Of a DNA stretch of 64,000 nucleotides, positions 43,602-56,757 are shown one piece after another (within the stretch, counting starts at the first letter, position 1; each line of letters starts with the position of its first letter). Where the stretch lies: assembly GCA_010279815.1 (NCBI GenBank), contig QEOQ01000573.1, forward strand, positions 704,791-768,790. The letters are read 5' to 3'. The notes below the pieces were generated by a model. That model was not told where the DNA came from. It did not search any database and worked only from the letters and a program-made list of their open reading frames with translations. The position numbers and the translations under genes were made by a program. Source of the DNA: Brachionus plicatilis. Taxonomy: Eukaryota; Rotifera; Eurotatoria; Ploima; Brachionidae.

Positions 43602-45170
43602 TTTTCTAAATCGTAGAATATATCTAAAATTTAGCATTTAATTATGAAAATAGAATTTTAAAATTTGGGTTTTAAAATTTATGCCTAAAGGTTTAAAAAT
43701 TTTTCTACAAGCATCAAAAGCGTTTAAATACCAATTTTTAGATAAGAACTCAACTATTACCAAAAATTTATATGACACTTGGCAAAAGTATGTTCAGCTT
43801 GATGTCTAGGCATCAATTGGTAAATCGAGAAATCATATCGAATAGGCGGGTCTTATTATGAATTAGAAATTTATTTTAAAGCATATTGTAAAATTTTAAA
43901 TTGTCTTTTTGATCACACTATCAAAAATTGTTATTTGGATTAAAATTTAAAAAAATTTGTATGTTAATTTGTGCCAAAGTTCAGCGAATATGGTTAGAAA
44001 GAAAAAATATGAAAAATTTTGTAAATTTATTTTAGCTAATTTTTTTAACTTAACAAAAATTATGACAGCAAAATCTTAATGATTTAGCTCCAGAAACCTC
44101 TTTTGCTATTGAAAGCACTATTTCACAATTAATAATTTTCACATACCATCTCTATTTGAGAAGTTTATCAAAAATGAAGATTAATTGAAATTTAAATTCA
44201 AAAAAAGTATATTTTAAATTTTTTTATTAGAATTATTGGACTGATTCATTTGATAGAATTTTTTTAAATTAAAATTTTTTTATAATTTCTTAATCAATTT
44301 AAACTACTATGATTTTTACATTGCTACTTTTGGTTTGTATTATTAGATTTTAGACGCTAAGACTAAGTTCCATCTAGTTCATCTGATTAGTCATCCTCAA
44401 TTTAGACACCAACATCTCAAAGTCATACGCTTTCGATATTATTCTTTTTTGGTCAAGAAATGATACATGTGGTTGATTAATAGATGTTTAAAATTTCCAA
44501 TTTATATTAAGACCATGTTTTGAAATTATAGTTGTGCCTCTTTCGATGTGGACATATGAAATTAGCGTTGAAATCGAAGATGTTTTTGAACAATATTTTA
44601 ATACCAAGTTAAAAAAAGTTTAAAACAAGATTTGAATACCAAAAAAATTTACTTTAATAAACAGCTATAATTATTTAATTATTTAATTTCTTATTTGAAT
44701 TTATTAAGTGGTTAAATTTCAAATTTTAATTTAGAAATTAAAATAAAGAAAAAATTAAATTCAGAATTTAATCGTTTTTATTGGAATTGAGGAGAAGAGA
44801 AAAAATAGTCATTAGAAAAGAAATTGAAGATCTTCTATAGAATCAAAAAATTACCTAAAACTAAATGACACTCACCTTTCAGCATCTTTCCAAATTTTTT
44901 TTATTATCAAAGAAATAAATTGAAAAAGAGTATCATAATCTTAACATTTTGGAAAAAGAAATGAAAATAAAATAAATACTAATTTGGAACCTTCTAAGAA
45001 AACCACCCTTAATATTTTTGGAAGGCATACAAAGAAAACTTTCCAATATTCTCCCAATAAAGCTTAATATTCAATTTTCGATAAACATTTTTTGTTTTAA
45101 TCAAATTAATATTTTGTTCTTTTTTTTATTTAAATTTTAAATCAGTAAAATTTATTGTTTAAATATGGCC
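43602..45170. other. AT-rich noncoding region upstream of the C1-THF synthase gene
   Basis: Should include that gene's promoter. No clear motif and no other gene seen. Confidence 0.5.
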
Positions 45171-45179
45171 CTGCGTCAG

Positions 45180-45565
45180 GAGTTTGACGTAATTCGCACC
45201 ACTTAAGTAGACCAACCTTGAAGAATTGTAGTAAAAAGGAAAACTTTTACCGAAATGAAAAGTCATATCAGATTCAATCGTCAACTCTTTAACTTTCAAT
45301 GAGTTCAAAAACCATCTGTTTCAATATCTTAGTAACCCAATGGTCACCAACACTGAAGCACTAAGGTTTGGATCTATAAATTTTTGATAAATTGGTTTGA
45401 TATGAAGTTAGAGGACAATTTTATTAATTGTTATATTATGAAAAATCATCACTATAACATCATCTATCCATTCAGACATATTAAATCAGCAAATTCCCAT
45501 AGTTTTTCGTCTTCCCAAGCTTACCATGGAGTAGCCTATATTTATTATTATTATTATTTAATAAT
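45180..45565 (+). pseudogene. Possible LINE 3' relic
   Basis: An open stretch around 45280-45370 reads VNSLTFNEFKNHLFQYL, resembling the vnsFKxxLdxyL end of LINE ORF2. It is followed about 150 bp later by CTTACCATGG and an ATT trinucleotide run (about 45538-45558), like the tail of the LINE at 12968-13362. The coding match is short and frameshifted upstream, so this is tentative. Confidence 0.35.
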
Positions 45566-46368
45566 TATTCTTTGAAAAAATATTCTGAAAATTGAATGCA
45601 TATTATTAGCTTCAGCCTTCAAGTTATTCAAGTCCACTTTTGTTAACCTAATTTAATAAAGATCAATTTTTTTTCATTGAATCTAAAATAAAGCCCATTC
45701 GTGAAAAAATAAAAAATAAATCTAAATTTATAAAAAAGTGTTGATAAAAATAAAAAAATTTTGAAAATTTACATTAGTGTCAAGTAAATAAAATCAAATC
45801 TTATGAATATTTTTACATTATGCATTAAATTCTACTTTAAACAATCGTTTAAAATTTAAAAAAAATAAAAAAAATTGAACTGTGTAGTATTTCAATCTTG
45901 ATTTGAGATAACAAATATTTTCGGCAAATTGAAGTTCACGATCAGGTGTGAATTTCAGATCACAATTTTTAGTTTTAGATTAAAAAAAAATCAATTTTTT
46001 AGCAATTTTTTTAATAATAAATAACTCAATTTTATTGTTTCGCTATAACATATTTTAATTAACATTCAAATAACATTTAAAGCTTTTGTTTTAGCCGCAA
46101 TTTGGATAAATTTTGGTAGATTTAAATTTAAAGTCTTCAAATAAATATTCTAAAAGAACCGATTAAAGTAAAAAAAAGATTTCCTTTTTATATTTTAAGT
46201 TTCAAACATTTAATTTTTAATTAAAAAAAAAGATACGAAAAAGTCCAATTCAACATATTTATTGAGATTTTTATTAATTAAGTTTTATCATGTGATCATG
46301 ATCATGAACTTTTTTTCTTTTTCAAGGATCTAAATTGAAATATTGCCTATAAAAATTAAACAAAAAAA

Positions 46369-46900
46369 ATGGTGCAAAAGTTTATATACTTCGATTTAAT
46401 CAAGATAAATTAATTCTAATTATTAGTAATTTTTTGTGAATATTAGTGATTATTTGCTAATCAATTAATAAATTAATTAATAAGCTTTTTAATTTTTTCA
46501 TGTAAAAATCTTCTAAAACTAAATGATCCATTAAAGAACTCAAACCAACAAATCTACATTTAGCAAAAGTAATAAGCTCAAACATATTATTTAAAGAAAA
46601 TAAGTCTGGTGAAAAATTACGAAAAAAAGCAAATTAAATTGATCAGTTAATAACTGGGCAAGGGGGACTTTTTGGTAGTGAATCAAATTTTGAGGCTTTT
46701 AATAGGAAAATTAAAGCTTAAAATTGAGATAAATTATACAAGCAGATAACAAAAGATTGAAGGATCATCAGCTAAATGGAGATTCATTTTTAATTAAATA
46801 TATTTTTAAAACTAAAATTTCATAAGAAATAATTAAAAATTGAAAATTCAGGAAAAAATCTCTTCAAAAGTTCTGGTTATTCAGATGCATAAACAAACTA
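46369..46900 (+). pseudogene. Decayed Tc1-type transposon
   Basis: At 46655-46730 the plus strand reads FGSESNFEAFNRKIKA, aligned with FSDESNFEVFNRKTRV of the intact transposase at 8.5 kb. A stop codon and frameshifts lie just upstream, and the first catalytic Asp is replaced by Gly-Ser-Glu-Ser context (GSES for SDES). GGTGCAAAAGTTTATA near 46373 resembles the terminal core. The right end is not clear. This is a dead relative of the element at 8113-9819. Confidence 0.75.
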
Positions 46901-49900
46901 ATCAGCTCATTTGATATAAATATTTTAGACGAAAATTGAATCTTTTTTTTAGAATTTTGAATAAAAAATGATTTTCAATTAAAAAAGTTGAAAATATTTT
47001 TATAATTTGTTTAAATGATTTTGTCAAAATAAAAAATGTGCTAAAATTATTGGTATAAAAAATCTAATAAATATAGTGATTTTTTGATAATTTTTTTGGA
47101 TAAAAAGTGCAAAAAAATCCTTAAAAATTTTAAACTTTTTTAAAATTATTTTTCCTGAAAAAAAAGTGCATTAAAAAGCCTAATTTTTCCGTAAATAAGT
47201 CTTAAGTACTTAATAACTATTTAAAGACATCAAACTTAAAAAAACTTTCATCTCTTTGGAATAGAAGAAAAATTCAGCGTTTTTTTTGGAAATTAATTCA
47301 GCATGTTTGTTCTAGAATATTTAATCTGATCTGATTTTGGTGGGTTTGGATTAAAATTTGGTTTTGAAAAACATAAAATTTGATCTTTTATCTTGCTATA
47401 TAAAAAGCCTAGCTTCTTAAATATACAATTTTTAAAATATATTTTTATCTTTTTTTGAATATTTTATACAAAAGTCTAATCGATAAATTACAAAATTTAT
47501 TCAAATATTTAAATTTTTGAATTTAAATGAAGCATTTAATTTTTGCATTCATAAAATTTTTATTCAAAATCTAAACATAATCAAAAATTGCCTAATTTTT
47601 TTTTTTCAATTGAATGGTTAAAAAGTAAATTCAAAAATCTTAGAAAATTATTCATCAAAAACGCTGCCTTTAAATTAGATTTGAGTAAGTTAATTTAATC
47701 CAAAAATATCTAGTAATTAATCGTGACATTAGAAGAAAAAAATACCTCGATTTAAAAAAAAAATAATTTAAACTTGATTAATTTGGTCTTAACCTTTTAA
47801 TAATTAAATTTTAAAAAATTCTATGCACTTAAGTTAACAAGAAAATTTCAGCTCCTTATCAAATTTTAACTAGATACAGAATAAATTTCGGAGAATATTT
47901 TCTGAATTGTCAAATATCTTAAAATTTTGACATTTTGTTCTGGAATCGAGAGTTTTTGTTGTGGATCACTCTACATGAATTCCATAAAGTATTAACCAGA
48001 TCATTGAATAGTTCTTAATTTTTTACTCTAATTTAAACTTTTTTTTCACGAAACAAATCAATTGAATAAAAATAAGTTCATTTGAAAAAAATTTATTAAA
48101 ATGCACATTTTTCTAATAAAAATGAGGATCAAATTTACTAGGCTGATTTTTAAATTTTTTCTATTCCCAGCATCTTTTTTTAATTCAGCAGAGCCTTAGT
48201 TAAATCACTATAAAGGATAACAAATTAGACGAATGCTATTTTTGTCATTTTTCCACACACTTTTAAGGTATTGTTCACCTTTTCTGCTGTTTTTAGAGCA
48301 AAATCAGGCAAGAGCGTTTGTGCCGCTTCGTAATTGCTTTGTAATGGGAATTTTGAAAATTAAGAAAATGCTGTAAGTATTAATAATTTAGAAATATTGA
48401 TTGCAGGGCCTTTTTTGGAATATTTGTCAAGAGCATTGGATCAGTAAATGAATTAGATTTTAAAATTTTATGCAATAGCTCTAAAATTTTCTTCCATTTG
48501 AAATTTCAATTCCAAAAAATCGATTTGTTGAAACATAATAACAAAAAGCGAATTGTATGCGCCTGTTTGTTGCAACAAAAACCAGCATAAAATATCCTTA
48601 ATCTAATTATGATTGGAAACAATAGCAAATATCTACTCCGAATTACTTTTAAAATGCTAAAGGAAATTATTTTAAAATAAATTAAAGATTAAGAAATTGT
48701 ATTCATTCATATTTGTTCAGAGCAGATAGAGACGCTTCCTCAGATTTAATAAAATCCCTTTTTTTTTTTCTCTGAAGCCCTCAAGCATATCTTGATACTT
48801 TATCACATTTTAAAATTTCTCTCAATTATTTATTCTTTAAATTTTCCACCAAACAACTCAGATCATTTAATAAAAGCACTAGTTTTAGATTAAAATAATT
48901 TCTCCACATCCAAAAATTTGAACAAATTAAAATTTTTATACAAAATTTATTTTCAAATTTTTTTCTAATTGATAATTGAATTCATTTACCTGGACACATT
49001 ATGAACTATTCTAGCATTCAAGACTAGCTTTTTGTTTTATTTTTCCTTCAATGTTGATCAATTGTCTATGAATCGGCACAGAATTGCAGACAATGTAAAT
49101 TTTTTTACTTGACAAGATTTTTAGGTGGAAGTTAAGAGCAAAAAAAATATTTTTCCCAAAAAATAAAAGATTGCCCCATTTGCAGCAAAACCAGATTTAG
49201 TGGCAGCAAAAGTATCCAAAATAGGGATATATCTCTCGGGTCAATAAGAAAATCAAGCTTAATTGTTTGTTTATGGGTTGTTCAATCTTTCAAGCAACAA
49301 CAAAAAAAATCAAAAAGAAAAAATCAATTCTAATCAAATTTGTACATTTTAAAATTAGAGCTAAATTTGAATTGAAATTTTTATCTGATTCAACATTTGT
49401 TTGAGCATTCACATTAAACATATAAAACAAGCTCTCTAGCTCACTCTTTATTGCTTCTTTTTTCTCTTTTTTTTTTTTTTTAATTTCTCCAAATTGTATA
49501 CATACTAAATTTAATACATTCGTATGTCACTTTGTTGTATATTATAATCATTATTTGATTGCGTAAGTTTGCATTCATACGGGCTTTTCTGTAAATTATA
49601 ATTGAGGCGTTTGGCAAAAATGGATTTTTACGATCTTAGTAACATTGGTTTAGGTTTATTTTTTTTGAAATATTGTGACATAATTTCAAGTATCAGTTTT
49701 TTTTTTTATTTTTTTCTTGCTGTAAAATCAATGTTCTATTATAATATATTATGTATGTTTTTTTAGTTGCTTGAATCGAATTTGAAATTGAAATTTTCTC
49801 TTTTTGTATTTTTTTTTGTTTCTTTTTAATTTAAATAAAAGCCTTTAAAATAAAAAAAAATTCTTCATTTTTAAATTATTATTGTATTTAACATGCAACT

Positions 49901-52900
49901 GAAGTTTTTTGTTTTTTGTTTGTTTATTGAGAACTTTATTCAGCTAATGTTCAGCTCACTTTGTTCTCTTATAAAAAAAAAAAACTCTCGTTGATTGACT
50001 TCGTTTTAGCTACAATTAATTAAGAACTGTTTGCATGGTCGTGAAAAACTGCCGAATGCAAGTTTAAAGGATTCAGAACTATTTGGAAAAATATTGATTT
50101 TTTTTTTCTCTAGAAAAAAAAGAGGATTTTGTAAAAGATGAGCTAGAACATTATGTAATTTTTTTGTATTTTATTTTTTTAAAATTTTAAGAGTTAATAG
50201 TAACAGTGAATTCACTTGTTTTTATTTGATTAAAAATCGACTAGCACTCTATTCTATCTTTATTATTAATAAGAGCTAAATTTCAGTCATTTTTAATCTT
50301 TGCTGAAAAATAAAATATGCAAAAATTTTTATCTTAAATTTTTATTTAAAATTTTAATTGTGACAATTAGATTAGGTCAAAAGCTACCACTGGGTTGATT
50401 AAGCGATTTAGTTGAGAAATTTAAAAATTGTTCACCAATTCTTTATTTTTGAGTCTGGGAGGAAAAATCAATTTACCGAATGCAGTTTCTTCTTTATTAT
50501 AATGATGATGATGAATATTCAAAAAAATTCAAAAGCAAAGAGAAAAAAAAAGCATGTGAATAGATATAGGTTTTTTATGTTCAATTAATTACAATATCAA
50601 GTTGGCAAAGAACGAATGCAAGATAAAATTCGAAAGGTGATAAGATTTATAATTACAAAATTCTTGTACGAGCTCAACACGACTAAGCTCATAATTAAAT
50701 TTCAAGTCAGGTAATAAACACAAATTTTAAGATTATAAATTTTTTTTTAAAAATCTACCAAATTACATTTTATAAAAAGATTATTTTTTGGAAAAGAAAA
50801 AAAAGTTTACTTGTTTGTGAGAGAAGAAGCAAAGATAAAGGCGCGCATACAAGTGCTTGAATAAAAAATATCAACACGCAATAAATTAAGGTGCTTTAAG
50901 CTATTTGTTGGCTTTGGCAATTTATTAGAATTTAATTTTAAATGAAAAATAAATACAAAATATTTTATTTTCAACTTTTTTTTGAACTATACAACAAGTA
51001 CCTTTTAATTTAAGTAGAAAATGTTCAAAATTTATGTTTAGATTAATTTTAAAATATGAAAAAAAAATTTTTTTTTTAAGCTACAACCAAGTTTATAGCA
51101 AAAGTCAATGGCTTTTGTTTATTTATTTCTCTCTTTCCGAAAGCTGCTTTGGAGATTATCTGAATGACTTTGCACCATTAGCACCGATAGCAAAAAAAAA
51201 TTATCTAGTTACTAATAAAAGCCTTTACCTATCAGGTGAAATAGAAAATTTAATTGTAAATTTGATTATTTGAAATAAAGATAAATTTGTAATTTCAAAA
51301 TCAAGTGATTAAATTTAAAAACAAGTATCTCATGCTTTTTTTTTTTCCAAACAAGTTGTAAGTTATCAATTTAAAAAAAAAGATAATTTTAGATTGATAA
51401 TTTTTTTCTTGTTAATACAAATTATCAAAGTTTACTTAAAGCGATAAAAATTTTTTTTTCTAAAATTTAGAATTTTTCCAATTATGAAAAAACATGGAAA
51501 AACAAAGTCAAATTTTTAGTGGTGCAATTGTCACAGGAAACCGAGTCACGATATAAACAGTACTTAATTGCGTTACAAAACTAGAAAAAATCCAATAAAA
51601 ACAATCCAAATCGAAGAAAAAAAGTCAAATTTGAAAATTAATTTAAAGCTTTTTTTTTTTGTTAACCAAGAGTAATGCTTGCTAAATTATTTTGTTGTTA
51701 TATAATTTACCTTAACTACCTTTAAGTCAATAATTCAAGTTTCTCTTACACTATTTTTCTTCCATTAAATGTATTTTATTACTTGTGTTTTTTTTTTTTT
51801 GTAATTTTAGAGTTATATTAAAAAAATATCAAATTTTCATAAATTAATTTCGACTGTACAAAAGAGATTTGAACGTTTTCTTTTTGGAACAAAAAATGTA
51901 CAAAAAGCAAACAATATCAGCATAAACAAATAAAGCGACTTAAGGTAAGAAATTTACCTATACTTTTTTGTAAATTGTAAATTTTAGTTTTTTTGTCACC
52001 AATTTTTAAACAGGCTCAGATTAATTAAATAGCAGTTTGTTAGGAATTTTAATTTGGTGACTACTAAATGGTATTTGTAAGTGTAGATTGGAGTTTGGAA
52101 ATATTTTTGCTCAACTGATCAAATGATATTTGTGATGAATTAATTAATAATTTAATCAGTTCAATTACTTGGTAGACAAAGACAAATCTGAGCCCGATTG
52201 CATAAGAATATTAAATTTATAATTTATTGATTTTGCATCAAGAAAAAATTTACAAATAGTCGAATGATGCCTTTGAATACAGTTGACTTGAATGCTGCGA
52301 GCAAGGCTTCTTTTGTAGGGATCAATTTTGAGAGTTGGGAATAATTTTTTCATGAAAAATAAAAGAGAAAAATTTGAAATTATTCATTTTTAAAAAATGT
52401 TGAGTAATTAAATTTTTTATTGCTTTTATTGTTTTTCGTTTGTAGATAAATTACATAATGGCACATAAATTCTTGTGACCTGCACAAATATGATAATTCC
52501 GTCTGAATTTAATTGAATTTTTGAATTTTTTTTCCTTAAGATTTAATTATGCTTATTTCAATGAGCTTACAATTTACTGAAATCGATTCGGTTTTTCTTT
52601 TTCAGCTATTGAGTGATTTTTTCTCTTTTTTTTGTTGGCAATAATTTTTACTTTGAAAAAAATCTCAAGAATTCTCAATTTGAATTTATTGCAAAAAAAT
52701 ACATAATTAAAAACTAGGCAAAATTTTATTTTTCTTAATAAATTGGACAAATCTTTTTGAGCATTTAATAAAAATGTTATTTAAACAAAATGAGAGTTTA
52801 AGAGCGAAAATGTGACTTTGATTTAGAAAAGCATTCAAGCAATGCAACAACAACTTTCGGCAGATTATATAAATTATCGAAATTTGTCTATTTTGATAAA

Positions 52901-52917
52901 TTTTTTTTTATTCAATT
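46901..52917. other. Gene desert
   Basis: About 6 kb of A/T-rich sequence with many T-runs. No supported ORF, RNA gene or long repeat. The ORFs at 51034-51273 and 52165-52353 have low-complexity or arbitrary translations and no neighbouring splice context. Confidence 0.5.
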
Positions 52918-52961
52918 TTACGATTGAGAAGCTCCAGGACTTGGATACCGAGAGAGGGTAC
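52918..52961 (-). other. Candidate terminal micro-exon of an unseen minus-strand gene
   Basis: In the middle of AT-rich DNA a short GC-richer island reads, on the minus strand after a TTTTTTCAG acceptor, TLSRYPSPGASQS followed by TAA. The acceptor and stop fit a small last exon. No upstream exon was found to join it, so this is only a candidate. Confidence 0.2.
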
Positions 52962-53936
52962 CTGAAAAAATTAAATTCAATTCAATCATATTGTATTAAA
53001 TTAAATAAAAAATAATCGATAAGTTTATGTAACCATATATTGTTGTTTTCAAGCAACCATTGCTTGCCAATTTGATTAAGAGCTATTTTCCTAGTTGTTT
53101 AAACTCACTTTGTAATTAAAGCAAAATTTTAAACTAAATCGAAAAAAAAAGAATTTTTTTCTCTCTTTTTAAAAATAATAAAAAGCAAGGATTAGCTAAA
53201 TGTGGAAAATTAAAATTTTGAAACAAACTTTTGTACATTATGTATGAATTTAGAAGCGACTTTTTTTTTATTTAAGCAAGTTGATTTTTTGGCTAAATTT
53301 GAAAAGGAACTGTACAAGAAGAAATCCGAGTTAAACTGAAAATTTAGGGTCGAGTTTTTCAGAGGGAGCTCAGCTAAATGATGAATACATAATTACAAAA
53401 TTCAATAATTCAATCTCGAATGTTTTAACTTGAGCATATTTTAAAATAATTTTAAAAAATTAAACTAGTGACGTAATTAAAAACATTCTTTAAAATACAA
53501 CAGAGAATGAATTAGAAAAAGAGAGAAAACTAGTACAGTAAGAATGAAAGTTTAAACTAAAAATAAGAAATTTAAAAAATTTAAAAATTTATTTCAATCA
53601 GCTGATTGGAATTTTGACTGGATGCAGAAAAAAAGTGATCCCAATCATCACAGCAAAAAAAAAGAGAGAAGCTAAATTTTGCATGACTAGAAGGCAGCGA
53701 AATGCATATGCTTCACTTGTAAGCTCTGTACATACCGATTCGTGTATCGACAACAACAAATACCTCTCTCACAATTTTTTATACTTTACATAAGCTGCTA
53801 AATTTATAGTGCAGCAATGAATAAAAACCAATTATTGTACAGACTTGGCCAATATACCAACAACAATTAAAAAAAAATAAAAAAAAAACTAAGCTTATTT
53901 TATTTTTTAGATATTTTTTTTTTTTTAAATTTTTTT
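52962..53936. other. Upstream region of RRM gene A
   Basis: AT-rich; the segment 53690-53770 is a little more complex (contains CGATTCGTGTATCGACAAC) and may belong to the promoter or 5' UTR of gene A. Confidence 0.4.
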
Positions 53937-54561
53937 TGTGTGGCACCAGAATGAAAAATATGCCAGAAAACCAAGCCAAGTAAGATTGAGTCCTAGCATG
54001 GCAAGTAGTTGCATAAAAAACCTCTGTTTAGCCGAATATTTGTTGGTGGTTTGAGCTGGAACACGACCAAGGAAATGTTGGCCAGTGAATTTATCAAGTA
54101 TGGTGAGATCATGGATTCAATAGTGATGCGCAACCCGGAAACTGGCGCCTCCAGAGGCTATGGCTTCATCACTTTCAAGGACATCCAGTCGGCCGAGATG
54201 GCGCTCAACTCGGCCAGCAAGCACACCATAGACGGCAAAGTGGTCGATGTCAAGACCTGCAGCTATCAGCAGCGTGCCGAGATGGGCTACGGCAGCATTT
54301 CCATGTCCATCTCTCAAATGAACAAGTACAACAACTGCAAAGTGTTTGTCGGCGGTCTGCCGCATGGAACCCAGGACATGGATGTGGTGAACTTTTTTTC
54401 CCGCTACGGAAATGTCATCGAATTCAAGATGATGTACGATGAGTCGAAACAAAAGCCTCGAGGCTTTGGTTTCATCACTTTTGAGCTCGAAGAGAGCGCC
54501 ATCCAAGTTCTTAAACAACAATATTTTCAATTCAATGGCAAGCAGGTTAATTTAATTTTTT
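53937..54561 (+). repeat. Near-identical tract, gene A copy
   Basis: From TGTGTGGCACCAG to the first ~17 bases of the next intron this matches 56758-57383 with six substitutions and one A-run length difference. The match stops abruptly at both ends. Confidence 0.95.
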
Positions 54562-55099
54562 TTTGTTAAAATTATAATTTTTTTTTTATTTAAATTAAAT
54601 AAATTTTTTTTTAAAAATTTTATCAATTTTTTAGATCGAAGTAAAACCCCAAAATCACAATGTCAAACAAAAGCAGCAATTTCCGCAAAACTTCAACCAA
54701 AATCAACAAATGTACATGAACAATTGGAACAACCAGCGTGGTGCCAACTGGAACAGTCAGCCCAAAACAAATTGGAGAAGCAACTTTCACATGCAGGGCC
54801 AATACCAAGGCCAACAATGTAGTAAAAAAGAATTTTTGATTTTGAAAAAAAATTTTATTTTGATTTAAAGTCAACTCTGGTTATCCGTCTGGTAATAATC
54901 CTTCTTATCCTGTTCAGCCTCAGTCTAATTGGAATAATTTTAATTTTTACGGTAAAATTAGCACTAAAGGCTCTTTGTTAAATTTTTTGTCGCTAATTCA
55001 ATTGAATTTTCAGGTCAAAATGGTTCTGGTCACGGCCAAACAAATGGTTACTTTGACGGAAATGCTGCGCTCAGTGCAGCTACAGGTTACTCTTCATAA
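53951..55099 (+). CDS. Two-RRM RNA-binding protein, DAZAP1/Hrb27C type, tandem copy A
   Basis: Proposed exons: 53951-53979, 54032-54545, 54635-54818, 54871-54951 and 55014-55099 (297 residues). RRM1 has RNP2 IFVGGL and RNP1 RGYGFITF. RRM2 has VFVGGL and RGFGFITF, and is closest to DAZAP1/Hrb27C (FNGKQIEVKP end). A Gln/Asn/Trp-Asn-rich tail follows (NNWNNQRGANWN). Such proteins bind mRNA and control splicing, localisation and translation. The start is unusual: ATG 53998 is out of frame with RRM1 because of one missing A in the AAAAAA run. ATG 53951 followed by a 52-bp intron (AA|GTAAGA ... CTGTTTAG|CCGA) restores the frame exactly and gives MKNMPENQANRIFVGGL. The alternative is a pseudogene or a homopolymer sequencing error. 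Six purely silent differences from copy B argue for a functional gene. Confidence 0.85.
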
Positions 55100-55225
55100 T
55101 TGTGTATTTTTATTCTTAGCTTTGCTGAAATGCTCATTCACCGAATATTAAGATATTTTCTTAACAAAAAAAACCAATCTTACACACAGAAGCACTTTGA
55201 TTAACTTTAAAAAAAAAAAAAACCT

Positions 55226-55231
55226 AATAAA
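55226..55231 (+). terminator. Candidate poly(A) signal of RRM gene A
   Basis: AATAAA about 130 bp after the stop codon. Confidence 0.45.
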
Positions 55232-56757
55232 TTTAAGAAAAATATTAATAAATTTGTTGGTACTTTTTACTTGTTTGTGTCGTTTTATTATCGATTTTTG
55301 ACTGAAAATTTTGTTATTTGTAAAAGTAATAATAATTATAAAAACAGCGAAAATTTAATAATGCTTAATATTTTTTAAATTACGTAATAACAAAGCAATT
55401 TTTTTGCTATTAAAATTTGTGTCATTTATCACTTTATTGATTTAACCAGAATAACTGCCTATCGCTTGCTGTATTAACAAATGCTCAGCTTTTGACTTTG
55501 ATTTAATTAAGTTCCACATTCTTATTCACATGTGCTTTGCTTGACTGATAAAATTGACAATTAATTTAATAAAATTAAACTAGAAAAAAAAATACCTGCA
55601 AAAATAAAGTAAATTAAATAATAAAGAGCTTTTTGTTTGACAAGAGAGAATCAGGCAATAAGTATTCTACTTGTATTGCCATATATCTTGGGGAATTTTT
55701 CTCCAACTAATGCCGATATATTAATTATGCTAAGCTCCTTAGAATGCGGATTACTTTATCGATTTAATTAAAGGCTTTGACTCTTGGTCTACTTCCTTCT
55801 TCTAAAAAATATAAAAAAATAGATTTTTGTATAGAATAAACAGGCTCCGAAGGTATTTTTTATTAGAATTTTTAAACACACCCAGTGGTCGACACGTGCC
55901 ATAACACATGATTCAAACAACTGAGCAAGTATTTTTAGTTTTTATATTTTTTTTGGATAAGTTGGTTTAGAATTCAACACAGCTTAGCCAAATTTTGACA
56001 ATTTTCTCTTTTTTTTAAAAATTTTTTCAAATCAAAAAATTTAATTAAATTTTAAAATTAGCTTATAATTTTAGATTAATAAATTCACCAAATGTACGCT
56101 ACCAGTTCGGCTGCGCTTGGGACTGATGATGCACCACAAAAGCTCTGAGGTAAGAGCAAATTTTATTAAGCCTAAGAGTCATCTAAGAAAAAAAATTAAA
56201 TTGTAATTCAAAAGAAATATGTTCTTTTTACAAAAATAAAAATTATGTATTTTTTTTGAAGAAGATCAAGTTGGCGATTGATGTTAAAAAACGAGCTGAG
56301 TTTTTTGCTCTATTAAAAAAATAATGACTCTGAACAGAGTCAAGTGTACAGCATCTAAAACAAATAGGGGTTACAAGTTTGCAGATAATTTGACTTATAT
56401 ATTTATGAGTTTAAAAAAATAATTTTAAATACATTTATATATTAAAAATATTCACATGAACAAAGTGGAGCTCCTAAACTTTTAGAGCAAACCACATCAT
56501 CATGGTGATGATCGCATCATGTTTCACAGTCTCTATTCACTTTTTTGCACGAAATTCAACTTTCTTGACTGCATACTGTCTTTGCTGTATTAATTCTTTA
56601 ACCAGAAAATAACAATACACCTCTTGTAAAAAGTAATATCGAGCAAAGTTGAACTTCTAATTAGAAAATTCTAAGAGAGTAAAAAAACCAACAAGCTATT
56701 TATAAAATAAGCTTACTTAATAGTATTAAAAATTATTAATTTTGTTGTTGTTGTTGT
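55232..56757. other. Spacer between the tandem RRM genes
   Basis: About 1.5 kb, AT-rich, no coding signal. It ends in a (TTG)n run at about 56743-56758, immediately before the near-identical tract of copy B. Confidence 0.5.
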
